Assembly (NCBI GenBank): GCA_002335425.1
Contig: DDCB01000005.1
Location: forward strand, 488 to 44,868
Direction: 5' to 3'
Length of the DNA: 44,381 nt
Source of the DNA: Chthonomonas sp. UBA2017
Lineage (GTDB): Bacteria > Armatimonadota > Fimbriimonadia > Fimbriimonadales > Fimbriimonadaceae
The notes under the pieces were generated by a model that saw only the letters and a list, made by a program, of their open reading frames with translations, was not told the origin of the DNA and made no database searches. Shown here one piece after another: positions 17,264 to 26,519 of this stretch. Within the stretch, counting starts at the first letter, position 1, and the number at the start of each line of letters is the position of its first letter. Position numbers and translations under genes: made by a program.

Positions 17264-18106
17264 ATGGCCCATTTGAGCATGAAAGAACTGCTCGAGGCTG
17301 GTGTGCACTTCGGCCACCAGACTCGAAAGTGGAATCCGAAGATGAAGCGCTACATCTATGGCGCTCGCAACGGAATCTACATCATCGACCTGCACCAGAC
17401 GATCAAGCTCTTCGAAGACGCCCTGGAGTACGTCCGGAAGGTCGTCGAAGACGGCGGAAGCGTCCTCTTTGTCGGCACCAAGAAGCAGGCCCAAGCGGCG
17501 ATCCGAGAAGCGGCCCAGCGCAGCGGCCAATACTGGGTCAGCGAGCGATGGCTCGGCGGGATGTTGACCAACTGGAAGACGATGACCGGCCGAATCGCCC
17601 GCCTGAAGGAGCTCGATCGCATGGAGGCCGATGGCTACATGGATCGATTGCCCAAGAAGGAGCAACTGAAGCGACTCGAAGAGCGCGATAAGTTGAACCG
17701 ATACCTCGAAGGGCTACGCAACCTCCAAGGCTTGCCGACGATCATGTTCGTCGTCGACCTGAACAAGGAGATGAACGCCGTTCTTGAAGCGAAGAAGCTC
17801 GGCATCCCCGTCGTGGCGGTCGTCGACACGAACTGCGACCCGGACCTGGCCGATGTGGTCATCCCGGGCAACGACGATGCGATTCGAGCGGTTCGCTTGG
17901 TGACCCAAAAGATGGCCGACGTCATCTTGGAGGCCCGACCGCTCAGCGATGAGCTGACCGAAGGCACGATGAGCGAGTCGGAATCTCTCGACGAGGCGGC
18001 CGACCCGTATGAAGTGGACCAAGAGCTGCTTCGCGCTTTTGGTGATGAAGAAACAATTATCGTCGGCAAAGGCAGAGCCCGCGACGACGACGGAATGGAG
18101 GACTAA
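17264..18106 (+). CDS. rpsB: 30S ribosomal protein S2
   Basis: A 280-residue ribosomal protein, first gene of rpsB-tsf-pyrH-frr. It shows MKELLEAGVHFGHQTRKWNPKM, IIDLHQTIKLFEDAL, VGTKKQAQAAI, RWLGGMLTNWKT and PVVAVVDTNCDPD. The C-terminus has an acidic extension of about 50 residues ending DDDGMED, longer than E. coli S2 (241 aa). GGAGG at 17252-17256 fixes the ATG at 17264; an in-frame start at 17054 would run through the leader and is rejected. Confidence 0.98.
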   Translation: MAHLSMKELLEAGVHFGHQTRKWNPKMKRYIYGARNGIYIIDLHQTIKLFEDALEYVRKVVEDGGSVLFVGTKKQAQAAIREAAQRSGQYWVSERWLGGMLTNWKTMTGRIARLKELDRMEADGYMDRLPKKEQLKRLEERDKLNRYLEGLRNLQGLPTIMFVVDLNKEMNAVLEAKKLGIPVVAVVDTNCDPDLADVVIPGNDDAIRAVRLVTQKMADVILEARPLSDELTEGTMSESESLDEAADPYEVDQELLRAFGDEETIIVGKGRARDDDGMED

Positions 18107-18111
18107 ACGAG

Positions 18112-18966
18112 ATGCCAGTCAATGCAGCAGATGTAAAAAGGTTGCGCGAAATCACGGACGCTCCGATGATGGAGTGCAAAGCCGCGCTGGAAGAAGCCAA
18201 CGGCGATATGGACCGGGCCCAAGAAATCCTTCGCGAAAAAGGAAAGGCCGCTGCCGCCAAGCGAGCGGATCGAGCCACCGCCGCCGGAAACGTCTTCATC
18301 GCCTTGAGCGAAGATCGAAAGAAGGTCGCGGGAATCGTTGTCGAATCGGAGACCGACTTCGTCGCTCTCAACGAGACGTTCCGCAGCATCGTCCAGCAGA
18401 TCGGCGAAGCCGTTTTGGCCCATGCCCCCGCCGGAGCCACGACCGAATCGGTCCTCGGACTTTCGGCCGGCGGCCAGACCATCGGCGAGATTCTCGAAGG
18501 AGCCGTCGGAACGATCCGCGAGAACATCAAGCTGACCGACGCAGTGGTGCTCACGAGCACCGCCGGAGTCTTCTCGTCGTACGTTCACCATGACCGCAAG
18601 GCCGGGGCGATCGTCGAGATCGAAACTCCGTCGGCAGAGGTCGCCGCGGGGAAAAATGTCGCGATGCAGATCGTGGCCTTCCCGCCGACGTACCTGGCCA
18701 AGACAGAAGTTCCTCAAGACGCGATCGACGCCGAGATTCGGGTCGAAAAGGAGCGCGCGATGAACGAAGGCAAGCCCGCCGAAATGGCCGAGAAAATCGC
18801 CATGGGCCGGATCAACAAGGAGTACTTCCAAAAGGTCGTCCTCCTGGAGCAGCCGTTCATCCTGGACGACAAGAAGTCCGTCGATCAGTATCTGGCGGAA
18901 GAAGGCAAGGCGGCTGGGGGCACGATCAAAATCCTGAGCTACCGAAGCCTGCGCGTGGGAGGATAA
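18112..18966 (+). CDS. tsf: elongation factor Ts
   Basis: A 284-residue nucleotide-exchange factor that regenerates EF-Tu-GTP. The N-terminal UBA-like module (VKRLREITDAPMMECKAAL) is followed by the EF-Tu-contacting SETDFVALN with the conserved TDFV, and a C-terminal region with ILDDKKSVDQYL. Full bacterial length. It starts five bases after the rpsB stop, in the same operon, and ends six bases before pyrH. Confidence 0.98.
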   Translation: MPVNAADVKRLREITDAPMMECKAALEEANGDMDRAQEILREKGKAAAAKRADRATAAGNVFIALSEDRKKVAGIVVESETDFVALNETFRSIVQQIGEAVLAHAPAGATTESVLGLSAGGQTIGEILEGAVGTIRENIKLTDAVVLTSTAGVFSSYVHHDRKAGAIVEIETPSAEVAAGKNVAMQIVAFPPTYLAKTEVPQDAIDAEIRVEKERAMNEGKPAEMAEKIAMGRINKEYFQKVVLLEQPFILDDKKSVDQYLAEEGKAAGGTIKILSYRSLRVGG

Positions 18967-18972
18967 TCCGCC

Positions 18973-19695
18973 TTGGCGGATCTTCCCTACTCTCGCGTCT
19001 TGCTCAAAATCAGCGGCGAAGCACTCGCCGGAGCCGCTGGCTTTGGGCTAGACGCCGAAACTCTCCATTACATCGCTGGAGAGATCGTCTCCGTCCATAA
19101 CCTCGGAATTCAGACGGCCGTCGTCGTGGGCGGGGGCAACTTTATTCGCGGCAACGCCTTCAGCCAACAAGGCGGATTTGATCGCACCGCCGCCGACCAG
19201 ATGGGGATGATGGGGACGGTCATCAATGGCCTCGCCCTTCAGGCCGCCATCGAGCGGTATGGAGTCCCCGTGCGAGTTCAAAGCGCCATCCAGGTTTCCC
19301 AGGTCGCGGAGAGCTTTATTCGGCGAAGAGCCGTCAGGCACCTCGAAAAGGGCCGGGTCGTTGTTTTTGCTGCCGGCACCGGCAACCCCTACTTCAGCAC
19401 CGACAGTGCGGCCGCTTTGCGAGCGCTGGAGATCGACGCGCAAGTGCTCCTCAAAGCCACGAAGGTGGACGGAATCTACGACAAAGACCCGCGACTCCAC
19501 CCCGATGCGGTGAAGTACGACGTGGTCAGCTACTCCACCGCCCTCGACAAGAGGCTGGCTGTGATGGATCAGACCGCCTTTACGATGTGCCGCGACCATA
19601 ACTTAAGAATCATCGTTCTCGACTTGAACGCCCCGGGCTCGATGCTGCGCGCAGTCCAAGGAGAAACGGTGGGAACCACCGTCACAGGAGACTAA
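18973..19695 (+). CDS. pyrH: UMP kinase
   Basis: A 240-residue amino-acid-kinase-fold enzyme phosphorylating UMP to UDP. Motifs: VLLKISGEALAG, VVVGGGNFIRG, DQMGMMGTVINGLAL, FAAGTGNPYFSTDSAAALRA, LLKATKVDGIYDKDP and the end VQGETVGTTV. The start codon is TTG at 18973, supported by GGGAGGA about ten bases upstream and by alignment to the family N-terminus. It sits between tsf and frr, the standard order. Confidence 0.97.
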   Translation: MADLPYSRVLLKISGEALAGAAGFGLDAETLHYIAGEIVSVHNLGIQTAVVVGGGNFIRGNAFSQQGGFDRTAADQMGMMGTVINGLALQAAIERYGVPVRVQSAIQVSQVAESFIRRRAVRHLEKGRVVVFAAGTGNPYFSTDSAAALRALEIDAQVLLKATKVDGIYDKDPRLHPDAVKYDVVSYSTALDKRLAVMDQTAFTMCRDHNLRIIVLDLNAPGSMLRAVQGETVGTTVTGD

Positions 19696-19701
19696 GACCG
19701 A

Positions 19702-20274
19702 ATGAATCCCGACATGAATTCAGATCAGATCTTGCAGGACGCTGAAAAGCGCATGAAGCACGCCATTGAAGTGATGGAGCACGACTTCGCAACCTATCGG
19801 ACCGGGCGGGCCAATCCCATGGTCCTGGAGCGAGTCCACGTGGACTATTACGGCGTGGACACTCCGATCAACCAGGTCGCGAGCATTGCAATCCCTGAGG
19901 CTCGACAAATCCAGATCACGCCGTATGAAAAGAACATGCTCGGTGTGATCGAGAGGGCGATTCTCAAGAGCGATCTGGGCATCAACCCGAACAACGACGG
20001 CGTCTCCATTCGATTGAACTTCCCCCAGATGACCGAAGATCGGCGCAAGGAGATGGTCAAGCAGGTCCATGCTCGGACGGAGCAAGCCTGTGTAGCTGTG
20101 CGCAACGTTCGGCGCGACGCCATCGAACACCTCAAATCCCTCCAGAAGAACAAGCAGATCAGCGAGGATGACCTGAAGGGCCTCGAAACCAAAGTTCAAA
20201 AACTGACCGACAAATTCGTCGATGAGGCCCATGCGCTTCAAAAGAAGAAAGACGGCGAGCTGATGGAAGTCTGA
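19702..20274 (+). CDS. frr: ribosome recycling factor
   Basis: A 190-residue factor that splits the post-termination ribosome with EF-G. It shows RMKHAIEVMEHDFATYRTGRANP, the VDYYGVDTPINQVASI strand, MTEDRRKEMVKQVH and DDLKGLETKVQKLTDKF. ATG 19702 is used; ATG 19714 (MNSDQIL) is a plausible alternative that removes four residues. Last gene of the rpsB operon, followed 24 bases on by a terminator. Confidence 0.98.
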   Translation: MNPDMNSDQILQDAEKRMKHAIEVMEHDFATYRTGRANPMVLERVHVDYYGVDTPINQVASIAIPEARQIQITPYEKNMLGVIERAILKSDLGINPNNDGVSIRLNFPQMTEDRRKEMVKQVHARTEQACVAVRNVRRDAIEHLKSLQKNKQISEDDLKGLETKVQKLTDKFVDEAHALQKKKDGELMEV

Positions 20275-20298
20275 GCTCAGAGGCGATCTGGCTTCAGC

Positions 20299-20329
20299 GA
20301 GCCTGTGCCTGAGGCACAGGCTCTTTTTT
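20299..20329 (+). terminator. intrinsic terminator of the rpsB-frr operon
   Basis: An 11-bp perfect stem, GAGCCTGTGCC (20299-20309) with GGCACAGGCTC (20313-20323), a TGA loop, then six T (20324-20329). It closes the rpsB-tsf-pyrH-frr transcript just before the next promoter. Confidence 0.95.
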
Positions 20330-20343
20330 CGTCAGGCCGAGGG

Positions 20344-20349
20344 TACGCT
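20344..20349 (+). promoter_or_regulatory. putative leaderless -10 box, cystathionine enzyme
   Basis: TACGCT, seven bases before ATG 20357 and 14 bases after the operon terminator. Transcription would start at about the ATG. The space between terminator and start codon is too small for a conventional leader plus Shine-Dalgarno. Confidence 0.45.
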
Positions 20350-20356
20350 GACACCT

Positions 20357-21532
20357 ATGGCTGACCATCATCTGAAAATCGAAACTCTGGCCGTGCATGC
20401 CGGAGTGGAGCCCGATCCGCTGACCGGGGCGGTGATGACCCCGATTTATCAAACGAGTACCTACGCTCAGCCCTCCCCAGGCGAGCACAAAGGCTATGAG
20501 TATTCTCGCACCGACAACCCCACGCGGACGCCTTTGCAAAAGGCATTGGCCGAGCTCGAAGGGGCCCAACATGCGCTCGTCTTCAGCTCGGGACTCAGCG
20601 CGATTGACGCCGTGCTCAACACTCTCCAAGCCGGGGACCATGTCGTCGCGGGGGACGATCTTTACGGCGGGACGTATCGACTCTTCACCAAAGTCATTGC
20701 GCGACGGGGGATTGAGTTCAGCTTTGTCCCAGCCCAAGACCTCGAGTCGGTTCGAGCCGCTATTCGACCCAACACCCGGCTTGTATGGCTCGAAACGCCG
20801 ACGAATCCGATGCTGAGCTTGGTCGACATCCAGGCGATTAGCGAGATCGCGCATTCAGCAGGGGCCCGCGTCTGTGTTGACAACACGTTCATGAGCCCGG
20901 TCTTTCAGCGCCCGCTCGAACTCGGAGCCGACCTCGTCATGCACTCGATGACGAAGTACCTCAATGGCCATAGCGATGTCGTCATGGGGTGCGTCATGCT
21001 GAACGACTCTTCCTGGTTTGCCGAGCTGAAATTCCTGCAAAACGCAGTCGGAGCCGTCCCGGCCCCGATGGACTGCTTCTTGGTCCTGCGCGGCCTGAAG
21101 ACCCTTGCCGTTCGAATGCAGCGCCACGCCGAGAATGGAGCCCGAGTCGCCGAATGGCTCGCAGAGCATCCCTGGGTCGAGCGGGTGATCTTTCCTGGCC
21201 TCGCCTCACACCCCCAGCATGAGCTCGCCAGGCGACAAATGTCCGGCTTTGGGGGCATGATCACGTTCTTCCTCAAGGGCGGGCTCGAAGAGTCCCGGCG
21301 GTTTTTGAGTGCAGTCCAGCTCTTTACACTCGCCGAATCCTTAGGCGGCGTCGAGTCGCTCATCGAGCACCCGGCCATCATGACCCACGCTTCGATTCCT
21401 CCGGCGATTCGCCAAGAAATTGGGATTCACGATAACCTCATCCGCATCAGCTGCGGCATCGAGCACATCGATGACCTCCTTCAAGACCTCAAAACCGCCT
21501 TTGCTGCCGTTGAATCGGTCGCGGTTCGGTAG
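20357..21532 (+). CDS. cystathionine gamma-synthase / gamma-lyase family
   Basis: A 391-residue PLP enzyme of trans-sulfuration. It shows LAVHAGVEPDPLTGAVMTPIYQTSTY, YSRTDNPTRTPL, FSSGLSAIDAVL, ETPTNPML, the PLP lysine in MHSMTKYLNGHSD, GGVESLIEHPAIMTHASIP and RISCGIEHIDDLL. The family cannot be split into synthase (metB) or lyase (mccB/cth) by eye; the MTHASIP and LRISCGIE stretches occur in both. With metY at 2145 it would supply two routes between cysteine, homocysteine and methionine. It ends two bases before tsaD. Confidence 0.88.
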   Translation: MADHHLKIETLAVHAGVEPDPLTGAVMTPIYQTSTYAQPSPGEHKGYEYSRTDNPTRTPLQKALAELEGAQHALVFSSGLSAIDAVLNTLQAGDHVVAGDDLYGGTYRLFTKVIARRGIEFSFVPAQDLESVRAAIRPNTRLVWLETPTNPMLSLVDIQAISEIAHSAGARVCVDNTFMSPVFQRPLELGADLVMHSMTKYLNGHSDVVMGCVMLNDSSWFAELKFLQNAVGAVPAPMDCFLVLRGLKTLAVRMQRHAENGARVAEWLAEHPWVERVIFPGLASHPQHELARRQMSGFGGMITFFLKGGLEESRRFLSAVQLFTLAESLGGVESLIEHPAIMTHASIPPAIRQEIGIHDNLIRISCGIEHIDDLLQDLKTAFAAVESVAVR

Positions 21533-21534
21533 GA

Positions 21535-22548
21535 ATGTCCCTCACCGTTCTGGGAATTGAGTCCAGCTGCGACGAGACCAGTGCGGCCGTGGTTCGCGGT
21601 CACCACGTTCTGAGCAATGTCGTCGCAAGCCAAATGGAGATGCATCAGATCTGGGGAGGCGTCGTCCCCGAGGCGGCGGCCCGAGCGCACGTGGAGTCGA
21701 TCGTCCCGGTGATTCATCAGGCTTTGAATGAAGCTCGAGTCCGCCCGAACGACCTGGACGGCATCGGAGTGACCCACTGCCCCGGACTGGTCGGAGCCTT
21801 AAGCGTCGGGGTGACGGCCGCCAAAACTTTGAGCCTCGTTTGGGGCAAGCCTCTCGTCGGCGTGCACCATCTGCACGGGCACCTTGTCAGCCCCCGGGCG
21901 GTCTTGGCTGATTCTTCGGAACCCGAACGATCTCTTCCCTTTCCTTACCTGGCGCTCTTGGTTTCGGGCGGCCACACCGAGCTCGTCGAGGTCCGCGGAC
22001 CCCTTGAGTTTCAGCTCCTGGGGCAGACCATCGATGACGCCGCAGGGGAGGCCTTCGACAAAGGAGCTCGACTCCTCGGGCTCGGATATCCCGGGGGGCG
22101 TGCCATTCAAGAACGGGCCCGAACGGGACGCGCCGATCGCTACTCCCTGCCGCGCGCGTTAAGAGACGATCCGACACGCTTCAGCTTCAGCGGACTGAAG
22201 ACGGCGGTCTTGCGCCTTGTTGAAAAGGAGCGAGACCGACTGGACATCGACGACGCGGCCGCAAGTCTGCAACAGGCGATTGTGGATGCCCTCGCACAGA
22301 AAACGCTCTCGGTGCTTGAGTCTGGCTCTTACCGGGCATTGACCCTGGTCGGCGGAGTGGCGGCCAACGAGCTCCTGCGCGAGACACTTCGTCAGGGAGC
22401 CGAACAGTTAGGAGCGAGATTCGCTTGCCCTCCGCTCAGTCTTTGCACCGACAACGCGGCGATGATCGCGCTGGTCGCCGAGATTCGGCTGGCCCAAGGC
22501 GAGCGCGACGACTTGAGTCTCGACTGTGCCAGCTCCGCCCCCATTTAG
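21535..22548 (+). CDS. tsaD: tRNA N6-threonylcarbamoyladenosine transferase
   Basis: A 337-residue Kae1/TsaD protein that transfers threonylcarbamoyl to A37 of ANN-decoding tRNAs. Signatures: LGIESSCDETSAAVV, GGVVPEAAARAHVE, the metal-binding HHLHGHL, VSGGHTELVEV, DDAAGEAFDKGARLLGLGYPGG, FSFSGLKTAVLR and GGVAANELLR. Length is normal. It follows the PLP enzyme by two bases and probably shares its transcript. Convergent with aspS, nine bases apart. Confidence 0.97.
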   Translation: MSLTVLGIESSCDETSAAVVRGHHVLSNVVASQMEMHQIWGGVVPEAAARAHVESIVPVIHQALNEARVRPNDLDGIGVTHCPGLVGALSVGVTAAKTLSLVWGKPLVGVHHLHGHLVSPRAVLADSSEPERSLPFPYLALLVSGGHTELVEVRGPLEFQLLGQTIDDAAGEAFDKGARLLGLGYPGGRAIQERARTGRADRYSLPRALRDDPTRFSFSGLKTAVLRLVEKERDRLDIDDAAASLQQAIVDALAQKTLSVLESGSYRALTLVGGVAANELLRETLRQGAEQLGARFACPPLSLCTDNAAMIALVAEIRLAQGERDDLSLDCASSAPI

Positions 22549-22557
22549 TTTGGCAGC

Positions 22558-24375
22558 CTAAGAAAGTCTCAGCCCCAGCTCTGCCCACTGTTGCGGGTCG
22601 ATCTGGCTTGGGGCGTCCATCATCGGGTCATATCCGCTGCCCATCTTCGGAAAAGCGATCACCTCGCGGATGTTCTCCTCATCGGTCAAGAACATGATGA
22701 GTCGATCGATGCCCGGGGCGATCCCGCCATGCGGGGGCGCTCCAAACTGAAACGCCTCCAGAATGTGACCAAATCGACTTTGCTGGGTCGCGGCGTCGAT
22801 TCCCAGAAGGTCAAACACCTTGGCCTGAATGTCTGGCCGGTGGATTCGAATCGAGCCGCTGGCCCACTCCGTCCCGTTGCAGACAATGTCGTAACACTCG
22901 GCTCGAATTCGACCGGGGTCGGATTCCAGGTACTGCAAGTCCTCGTGCTTCGGCGCGGTAAAAGGGTGATGCGACGGCGACCAACGCTGGCTGTCGGCGT
23001 CCCATTCGACGAGAGGAAAATCGAGGACATAGCAAAATGCCAGTTTCTTCGGGTCGCGGAGCCCACATCGCTGGCCAATCTCGTTGCGCAACCGGTAAAG
23101 GATGTTGTTCCCTTCGGCGTAGTTGCCTGCGATGAGGCAGATCATGTCGCCCGCCTCCACCTCGGCGGTTTGGAGAATCTTCTCGAGTTGCTCGGTCGAA
23201 AAGAACTTGGCAATCGGGCTGCGAACCGCCCAACCTTGAGCGGTGATCGCGCCTTGATGGTCGGGTTTGGGCTCGGCGTCGACTTGGAAGGTCGCCATGC
23301 CTTTGGCGCCATATTCTTTGCAAAAGTTCTCCAGATCGCTGATGTCTTTCCGGCTCAGTTGAGCCCCACCTGGGAATCGGACGCCTCGAATCACGCCCCC
23401 TTCTTCGGCGACCGAACGAAAAACTCCGAACTCTGAATTTCGGACGATCTCGGTCAAATCAAAAAGCTCAAGTCCAAACCGCAGGTCGGGCTTATCACAG
23501 CCGTAGCGGCGCATCGACTCGTCGTAAGTCAGTCGAGTGAAGCTCGAAATCTTCTCCTTCTCCAGTTCGAATTCGTCGATGAGGCCGTTCACGACGTCCA
23601 AAGTGAGCCCTTCGGCGAGTTGGAGAACGTCTTCTTGCGTTACAAATGACATCTCCAGATCGAGCTGGGTGAACTCGGGCTGGCGATCGGATCGCTGGGC
23701 TTCGTCTCGAAAACACTTCGCGATTTGGTAGTAACGCTCGAGTCCGGCGACCATCAAGAGTTGCTTGTACTGCTGCGGACTTTGGGGCAATGCGTAGAAC
23801 TGGCCTGGCTGCAATCGATAGGGAACCAAATAATCTCGGGCTCCTTCGGGCGTGCTTTTGGTAAAGATCGGAGTTTCGATCTCATAAAACTCCCGGGCGT
23901 CGAGATAAGCTCGGATTCGTCGAACTGCGGCCGCCCGGATCGCCATCTTGCGGGCCATGCTGGGTCTACGCAGGTCGAGATAGCGATGCTTCACCCGGAG
24001 TTCTTCGTTCACCGATTGCATCTGGGCCTCGTCGCTTACGGGGAACGGGAGTGTCTTGCAGGGGTTGAGGACTTGGTACGATTCCACCACCACTTCGATC
24101 TCGCCGGTCGCCATGAGGGCGTTCTTGGTCTCGGGGGCACGCTCTCGGACGGAGCCGGTGACACTCAAACAAGTTTCTGGGCGAATCTCAGAGTGTTGGG
24201 GAAACTTCTCGGGGTCCAGGATGAGCTGGACGAGTCCAGTTCGGTCCCGCAGGTCCACAAAAAACAAGCCCCCCAGGTCGCGAACCTTGTGGGCCCATCC
24301 ATTCAGGGTGACCGCCTCTCCTGCGTGGGAAAGTCTCACATGACCACAAGAAACCGTACGTTGGGCAAAGCTCAT
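22558..24375 (-). CDS. aspS: aspartyl-tRNA synthetase
   Basis: A 605-residue bacterial-type class II synthetase. The OB-fold anticodon domain comes first (VTLNGWAHKVRDLGGLFFVDLRDRTG), then catalytic motifs YYQIAKCFRDEAQRSDRQPEFTQ (motif 2), the bacterial GAD insertion, and motif 3 in APPHGGIAPGIDRL. Whether it also charges tRNA-Asn cannot be told by eye. Its ATG overlaps the stop of the carB N-half by four bases (ATGA), so expression is coupled to it. Confidence 0.97.
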   Translation of the reverse strand: MSFAQRTVSCGHVRLSHAGEAVTLNGWAHKVRDLGGLFFVDLRDRTGLVQLILDPEKFPQHSEIRPETCLSVTGSVRERAPETKNALMATGEIEVVVESYQVLNPCKTLPFPVSDEAQMQSVNEELRVKHRYLDLRRPSMARKMAIRAAAVRRIRAYLDAREFYEIETPIFTKSTPEGARDYLVPYRLQPGQFYALPQSPQQYKQLLMVAGLERYYQIAKCFRDEAQRSDRQPEFTQLDLEMSFVTQEDVLQLAEGLTLDVVNGLIDEFELEKEKISSFTRLTYDESMRRYGCDKPDLRFGLELFDLTEIVRNSEFGVFRSVAEEGGVIRGVRFPGGAQLSRKDISDLENFCKEYGAKGMATFQVDAEPKPDHQGAITAQGWAVRSPIAKFFSTEQLEKILQTAEVEAGDMICLIAGNYAEGNNILYRLRNEIGQRCGLRDPKKLAFCYVLDFPLVEWDADSQRWSPSHHPFTAPKHEDLQYLESDPGRIRAECYDIVCNGTEWASGSIRIHRPDIQAKVFDLLGIDAATQQSRFGHILEAFQFGAPPHGGIAPGIDRLIMFLTDEENIREVIAFPKMGSGYDPMMDAPSQIDPQQWAELGLRLS

Positions 24376-26084
24376 CGAGCCTCAGAGGATACCCCGAGCT
24401 CGATCTGAGTCTGAATCACCGCTTGAGAAGCCCCTTCGCCCTCGTTCAATTCGATGAGAACATCGTCACTGTCTCTCCCGAGCGTCGCGTAATAGTACGG
24501 CGTCTTGGACTCAAATTCGCCCGCGCAGGTGTCGACCATCTTGTGAACGGGTCGGCTTGACCGGTTCGACAGCGCCGCTTCGAGACGGGGCGATTCCGGG
24601 GCGAGTGCTCGAATCTGGCTGGGTGTAAATCCAAGCTGAAGGGCACGCGCTACATTTTGTTCGGTTCCCTCATGATCAGGCTGTCCGAGAGCTTGTTCGG
24701 CCTCGATGAGGTTCTGCATCTTGACCAAAAACCACTTATCGACTCGGCAGAGCCGACTGATTTCGGCGATAGGCCACCGCCTCCGCAAGGCTTCGGCGAT
24801 CGCCCAGAGCCGCTCGTCGGTCGGCTGTCGGACGGAGGTCTTCAGCTCTTCCTCCGACTGCGCGGAAAACTTCGGGTGCCGAAGGTCTTTGCTCTGGACC
24901 TCAAGGCCCCGGATCGCCTTGAGCAGGGCCGATTCAAAGCTTCGGTCGATCGCCATCACCTCACCGGTGGCTTTCATTTGGGTGAAAAGAGTCCGGTCTC
25001 CGGTCGTAAACTTGTCGAACGGCCAGCGAGGAATCTTCACCACGCAGTAATCGAGCGCGGGCTCGAAGCAGGCCTTGGTGGTTTTCGTGACCTGGTTTTC
25101 GATTTCATCGAGCGTCCGACCGACGGCGATCTTGGCCGACACCCGAGCAATCGGGTAGCCCGTGGCCTTTGAGGCCAAGGCTGAGGATCGCGAAACTCTC
25201 GGATTGACTTCGATCACGTAGTAATCAAAACTGTCGGGGTTCACGGCGAGTTGGACATTGCATCCGCCTTCGATCCCCAGGGCGCGGATGATCTTGAGCG
25301 ACGCCGTCCGCAGCATGTGGTATTCAAAGTCGCTCAGAGTTTGGCTCGGCGCGACGACAATCGAATCGCCCGTATGGACCCCCATCGGGTCGAAATTCTC
25401 CATGTTGCAGATCGTGATGCAGTTTCCGGCGCGATCTCGCATCACTTCGTATTCGACCTCTTTCCAGCCGAGCAGCGACCGTTCGATCATGAGCTGACTC
25501 CGCATCGACAGCTTGAGCCCTCGCTGACCGATCTCCCAAAGCTCTTCGGGCGAGTTCGCAATTCCACCCCCGGTCCCGCCGAGGGTGTAGGCAGGTCGGA
25601 CGATGCAAGGATACGGCGCATGGTCCAGAAGCGCCTTCAGGTCGTCGTTCGATTCAACAATCCAGCTTTCGGGCACGGGCTCTTTGATTTCGCGCATGAG
25701 CGCCCGAAATTCTTCCCGATCTTCGGCTTTGCGAATTGCCGAGAGGGGGGTTCCCAGCAGCTGGACACCGTACTTGTCGAGGATCCCTCGGTCGGCGAGC
25801 AGGCTCGCCAGGTTCAGCCCGGTTTGCCCACCGAGGGTCGGTAAGAGCGCATCGACCTTTTCTCGTGCGATGACGCGCTCGCAAAATTCCGGGGTGAGCG
25901 GCTCGATGTAGACCGCATCGGCGGTCTCTTCGTCAGTCATGATGGTCGCCGGATTCGAGTTGATCAGGACCACCTCGTAGCCCTCTTCGCGGAGGCTCTT
26001 GCAGGCTTGAGTTCCGGCGTAATCAAACTCAGCTGCTTGTCCGATCACGATCGGGCCCGAGCCGATGACGAGGATGCGCTTCAC
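24372..26084 (-). CDS. carB: carbamoyl-phosphate synthase large chain, N-half
   Basis: A 570-residue protein equal to the first half of CarB: the carboxyphosphate ATP-grasp domain and the oligomerisation domain. It begins at IGSGPIVIGQAAEFDYAGTQACKSL, has the loop GGTGGGIA (169-176) and VNPRVSRSSALASKATGYPI, then a helical region around EEELKTSVRQPTDERLWAIAEAL. It would make carboxyphosphate and carbamate and must pair with the C-half at 28006. The start is GTG. On the minus strand TAAACC ends six bases upstream of it, a weak leaderless-type box. Followed by aspS with a four-base overlap. No carA nearby. Confidence 0.95.
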   Translation of the reverse strand: MKRILVIGSGPIVIGQAAEFDYAGTQACKSLREEGYEVVLINSNPATIMTDEETADAVYIEPLTPEFCERVIAREKVDALLPTLGGQTGLNLASLLADRGILDKYGVQLLGTPLSAIRKAEDREEFRALMREIKEPVPESWIVESNDDLKALLDHAPYPCIVRPAYTLGGTGGGIANSPEELWEIGQRGLKLSMRSQLMIERSLLGWKEVEYEVMRDRAGNCITICNMENFDPMGVHTGDSIVVAPSQTLSDFEYHMLRTASLKIIRALGIEGGCNVQLAVNPDSFDYYVIEVNPRVSRSSALASKATGYPIARVSAKIAVGRTLDEIENQVTKTTKACFEPALDYCVVKIPRWPFDKFTTGDRTLFTQMKATGEVMAIDRSFESALLKAIRGLEVQSKDLRHPKFSAQSEEELKTSVRQPTDERLWAIAEALRRRWPIAEISRLCRVDKWFLVKMQNLIEAEQALGQPDHEGTEQNVARALQLGFTPSQIRALAPESPRLEAALSNRSSRPVHKMVDTCAGEFESKTPYYYATLGRDSDDVLIELNEGEGASQAVIQTQIELGVSSEAR

Positions 26085-26129
26085 TGTTTCGGTTTACCTG
26101 ATGCGGCGATGAGCGTGGCCCCTGACATC

Positions 26130-26160
26130 AAAAAGTCCCTCGACAAAGTGCCGAGGGACT
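26130..26160 (-). terminator. intrinsic terminator of rpmE
   Basis: On the minus strand, AGTCCCTCG and CGAGGGACT (26152-26160 and 26134-26142) form a nine-bp stem with a nine-base loop, followed by TTTTT at 26134-26130. It lies 24 bases past the rpmE stop and before the carB N-half, so carB-N needs its own promoter or read-through. Confidence 0.85.
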
Positions 26161-26184
26161 CTGCCCGGAGCATCAAGGAGTCTC

Positions 26185-26430
26185 TTACTTCTTGCCTTGA
26201 TTGCCGTAGCGGCGCATGAACTTCTCGACCCGACCGGCGGAGTCGACGATCTTCTTTTGGCCGGTGTAGAACGGGTGGGTAAAAGCGCTGATTTCGACGT
26301 TGACCACGTAGTGCTCAACCCCGTCAACGACCCGGGTATTGCTACTCTTCATCGTCGAGAGCCCTTTCCATTCGTGCTCTCCATCGACGTAGAGGACCGG
26401 ATAAACAGGCGGGTGCGTGGATTCCTTCAT
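26185..26430 (-). CDS. rpmE2: 50S ribosomal protein L31, zinc-free type B
   Basis: An 81-residue bL31. Family marks are THPPVYPVLYVDG, VNVEISAFTHPFYTGQKKIVDSAGRVEKFMRRYG. It has no cysteine, so it lacks the CxxC zinc site of type A. ATG 26430 is preferred; an in-frame GTG at 26454 would add eight residues. The minus strand has TAAAAT at 26444-26449, 13 bases upstream, as a likely -10. Single-gene unit with its own terminator, lying between the two carB halves. Confidence 0.93.
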   Translation of the reverse strand: MKESTHPPVYPVLYVDGEHEWKGLSTMKSSNTRVVDGVEHYVVNVEISAFTHPFYTGQKKIVDSAGRVEKFMRRYGNQGKK

Positions 26431-26506
26431 GAGTGTTCCCGAAATTTTACCCACATCCCAGCACCGCTGTCCAGCTTGTTCCCGCCGAATGCAACTCCGA
26501 GCCGAG

Positions 26507-26512
26507 TAGACT
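26507..26512 (+). promoter_or_regulatory. putative leaderless -10 box for the hydrolase
   Basis: TAGACT, seven bases before ATG 26520. Transcription would start at about the start codon. No -35 box and no Shine-Dalgarno are seen. Confidence 0.45.
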
Positions 26513-26519
26513 GGCGATT